Shown here piece by piece: positions 6,362 to 7,915 of a stretch of 7,915 nt of DNA (positions within the stretch are counted from its first letter, which is position 1; every line of letters starts with the position of its first letter). The notes below the pieces were generated by a model. It was not told the DNA's origin and ran no database searches. It saw only the letters and a list, made by a program, of their open reading frames with translations. The stretch spans positions 1 through 7,915 of the forward strand of contig USJP01000055.1 of NCBI GenBank assembly GCA_900555105.1. Direction: 5' to 3'. A program made the translations under genes and the position numbers. Source of the DNA: an uncultured Coriobacteriaceae bacterium (lineage in GTDB: Bacteria > Actinomycetota > Coriobacteriia > Coriobacteriales > UMGS124).

Positions 6362-6385
6362 GACGTCCGCGCGATGCGCGGCGTC
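6362..6385 (+). other. Stable hairpin in the glnN mRNA leader
   Basis: CCGCGC (6367-6372) pairs with GCGCGG (6376-6381) across a GAT loop, and the stem is extended by GACG (6362-6365) with CGTC (6382-6385) around a single bulged T at 6366, giving 10 bp. It ends 8 nt before the AAGG ribosome binding site (6394-6397) and 20 nt before the ATG. There is no T-run after it. It may affect mRNA stability or translation of glnN; no known riboswitch or glutamine-sensing RNA is recognised. Confidence 0.5.
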
Positions 6386-6405
6386 ATCGAGAGAAGGCGG
6401 TTTAA

Positions 6406-7915
6406 ATGGCAGTCAACCCCAGCGAGTACTTCGGCTGCAAGGTCTTCAGCCAGAAGATCATGCAGGAGAAGCTCCCCAAGGTGACCTACAAGGCACTCAT
6501 GAGGACGCTCCAGCAGGGCGAGCCCCTCGACATCGAGGTGGCCAACGTCGTCGCCCACGCCATGAAGGAATGGGCCATTGAACAGGGCGCCACGCACTAC
6601 ACCCACTGGTTCCAGCCCCTCACCGGCATCACGAGCGAGAAGCATGACTCGTTCCTGAACCCCGGCGGCGACGGCACGGCCATCATGACCTTCTCTGGCA
6701 AGGAGCTCGTACAGGGCGAGCCCGACGCCTCCAGCTTCCCGTCCGGCGGCCTGCGCTCCACGTTCGAGGCACGCGGCTACACCGCCTGGGACCCCACGAG
6801 CCCGGCCTTCATCAAGGACGACGTCCTGTGCATCCCCACGGCGTTCATCAGCTACAACGGTGAGTCGCTCGACAAGAAGACCCCGCTTCTGCGCTCCATG
6901 ACCGCCGTAAGCGACCAGGCCAAGCGCGTCATGGCCCTCTTCGGCAAGCACCCCGACCGCGTCGTCACCACCGTCGGCCCTGAGCAGGAGTACTTCCTCA
7001 TCAAGGAAGAGGACTTTGCCAAGCGCCCCGACCTCATCCTGTGCGGCCGCACTCTCTTCGGCGCCGCCCCTGACAAGGGCCAGGAGCTCCAGGAGCACTA
7101 CTTCGGCTCCATCCGCCCCACCGTCAGCCGCTTCATGAAGGAGCTTGACTCCGAGCTGTGGAAGCTCGCTGTGCCCGCAAAGACCAAGCACAACGAGGTC
7201 GCCCCCTGCCAGCACGAGCTTGCCCCCGTGTTCGAGGAGGCCAACGTCGCCATTGACCACAACCTGCTCGTCATGGAGCTCATGAAGATCATCGCCAGCC
7301 ACCACGGCCTGGTGTGCCTGGAGCACGAGAAGCCCTTCGAAGGCATCAACGGCTCGGGCAAGCATGACAACTGGTCGCTGTCCGCCGACGGCCAAAACCT
7401 GCTCGACCCCGGCGACACCCCCGAGCAGAACCTGCAGTTCCTCGTCTTCCTGACCTGCGTCATCGCCGCTGTGGACGACTATCAGGAGATGCTGCGCGTC
7501 AGCGTCGCCTCGGCCGGCAACGACCACCGTCTGGGCGCCAACGAGGCACCGCCCGCAATCATCTCCATCTTCCTGGGCGACCAGCTCAACGGCATCGTCG
7601 AGGCCATCATCGAGGGCAAGACCTACGAGAGCCACGACAAGGAGAGCATGTACCTGGGCGTGCCGGTGCTGCCCAACCTCACCAAGGACACCACCGACCG
7701 CAACCGCACCTCTCCCTTCGCCTTCACGGGCAACAAGTTCGAGTTCCGCGCCGCTGGCTCGCGTCAGAACCTGTCCGACCCCAACATGGTGCTCAACACA
7801 GCCGTTGCCAAGGAGCTCAAGGAGTTCGCCAACGCCATGGAGAGCAGCGCGAGCTTTGAGACCGACGCCATGGCCTGGATCAAGCAGACCCTGACCGACC
7901 ACCAGCACATCATCT
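6406..7915 (+). CDS. glnN: Glutamine synthetase type III, N-terminal 503 residues (3' end outside window)
   Basis: The enzyme makes glutamine from glutamate, ammonia and ATP in the cytoplasm and is a main entry point for ammonia. It belongs to the GlnN (GSIII) family, whose members have about 700-730 residues, so roughly 200 are missing at the right edge. Family signatures appear in order: [11 protein letters not shown] near the N-terminus (9-19), [17 protein letters not shown] (67-83), [17 protein letters not shown] (114-130), the metal-binding VGPEQEYFL (190-198), [16 protein letters not shown] (259-274), the nucleotide-site [13 protein letters not shown] (313-325), [18 protein letters not shown] (366-383) and [17 protein letters not shown] (432-448). 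The ATG at 6406 is preceded directly by an in-frame TAA (6403-6405), so no longer start is possible; AAGG (6394-6397) lies 8 nt upstream. The frame is open to the edge with no stop. It is transcribed divergently from polA. A long frame on the opposite strand (6280-7908) is a shadow of this gene. Confidence 0.96.
   Translation, partial: MAVNPSEYFGCKVFSQKIMQEKLPKVTYKALMRTLQQGEPLDIEVANVVAHAMKEWAIEQGATHYTHWFQPLTGITSEKHDSFLNPGGDGTAIMTFSGKELVQGEPDASSFPSGGLRSTFEARGYTAWDPTSPAFIKDDVLCIPTAFISYNGESLDKKTPLLRSMTAVSDQAKRVMALFGKHPDRVVTTVGPEQEYFLIKEEDFAKRPDLILCGRTLFGAAPDKGQELQEHYFGSIRPTVSRFMKELDSELWKLAVPAKTKHNEVAPCQHELAPVFEEANVAIDHNLLVMELMKIIASHHGLVCLEHEKPFEGINGSGKHDNWSLSADGQNLLDPGDTPEQNLQFLVFLTCVIAAVDDYQEMLRVSVASAGNDHRLGANEAPPAIISIFLGDQLNGIVEAIIEGKTYESHDKESMYLGVPVLPNLTKDTTDRNRTSPFAFTGNKFEFRAAGSRQNLSDPNMVLNTAVAKELKEFANAMESSASFETDAMAWIKQTLTDHQHII

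Larger units (their letters stand above)
6199..6405. promoter_or_regulatory. Divergent intergenic region controlling polA (left) and glnN (right)
   Basis: This 207-nt spacer separates the divergent starts of polA and glnN and must hold both promoters. For polA the best -10 candidates on the minus strand are TATGAT (6276-6271) and TATAAG (6255-6250); neither has a good TTGACA-like -35 at 16-18 nt. For glnN only a weak TAGAGT (6327-6332) is seen. The region also holds a hairpin in each leader and an inverted repeat between the promoters, listed separately. I see no small gene in it: the short open frames crossing it have no convincing start site or recognisable product. Confidence 0.7.

Noticed and set aside
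6159..6581. Short open frames on both strands across the polA/glnN spacer (minus 6159-6341, plus 6333-6581)
   Set aside because: Neither gives a product with likeness to a known family, and both overlap real coding sequence in another frame. The plus one reads out of frame into glnN.
6280..7908. A 542-codon open frame on the minus strand, antisense to glnN
   Set aside because: The + strand frame from 6406 encodes a clear type III glutamine synthetase. The antisense product is a low-complexity Val/Gly/Leu/Glu/Asp-rich sequence with no family likeness.
1..7915. Mobile elements, CRISPR arrays, tRNA/rRNA genes, phage or toxin-antitoxin modules
   Set aside because: I found no spaced direct repeats, transposase or integrase motifs, tRNA-like cloverleaf or small two-gene modules. 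Nearly all sequence is accounted for by six housekeeping-type genes and short spacers.

Overview
The window is a GC-rich, densely coded stretch of bacterial chromosome. Its gene content, GC-driven codon use, short spacers, GTG starts and a type III glutamine synthetase fit a Gram-positive actinobacterium, most plausibly an anaerobic gut or oral Coriobacteriia (Olsenella/Collinsella/Atopobium-like). That placement comes from general likeness and is not proven here.

Layout, left to right. (1) The 3' end of a SNF2-family helicase gene on the + strand enters from the left edge and stops at 920. (2) Two hairpins (924-949 and 967-1004) separate it from the convergent neighbour; the second has an A-run before and a T-run after a perfect stem, so it should terminate transcription from both sides. 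(3) A compact minus-strand cluster, read right to left, holds polA (DNA polymerase I), an EamA/DMT-family membrane transporter, a universal stress protein and uppP (undecaprenyl-diphosphatase). Gaps are 1, 45 and about 8 nt, so this looks like one transcription unit that starts near 6250-6300 and ends at the 967-1004 terminator. (4) A 207-nt divergent intergenic region (6199-6405) carries the control signals for polA (leftward) and glnN (rightward). It includes a hairpin in each mRNA leader and an inverted repeat that also partly matches the actinobacterial GlnR box. (5) The gene for a type III glutamine synthetase (glnN) starts at 6406 on the + strand and runs off the right edge after 503 codons.

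The genes are mostly housekeeping: DNA repair and replication (polA), cell-wall lipid carrier recycling (uppP), stress response (usp), metabolite transport (eamA), ammonia assimilation (glnN) and a nucleic-acid remodelling ATPase. I see no mobile element, CRISPR array, tRNA, rRNA or obvious defence system, and no convincing new multi-gene system. The points most worth a second look are three CxC cysteine pairs in the PolA inter-domain region, the loss of PolA proofreading residues, and the regulatory structure of the polA/glnN divergent region. Long open frames antisense to polA, uppP and glnN are by-products of GC-rich codon use.
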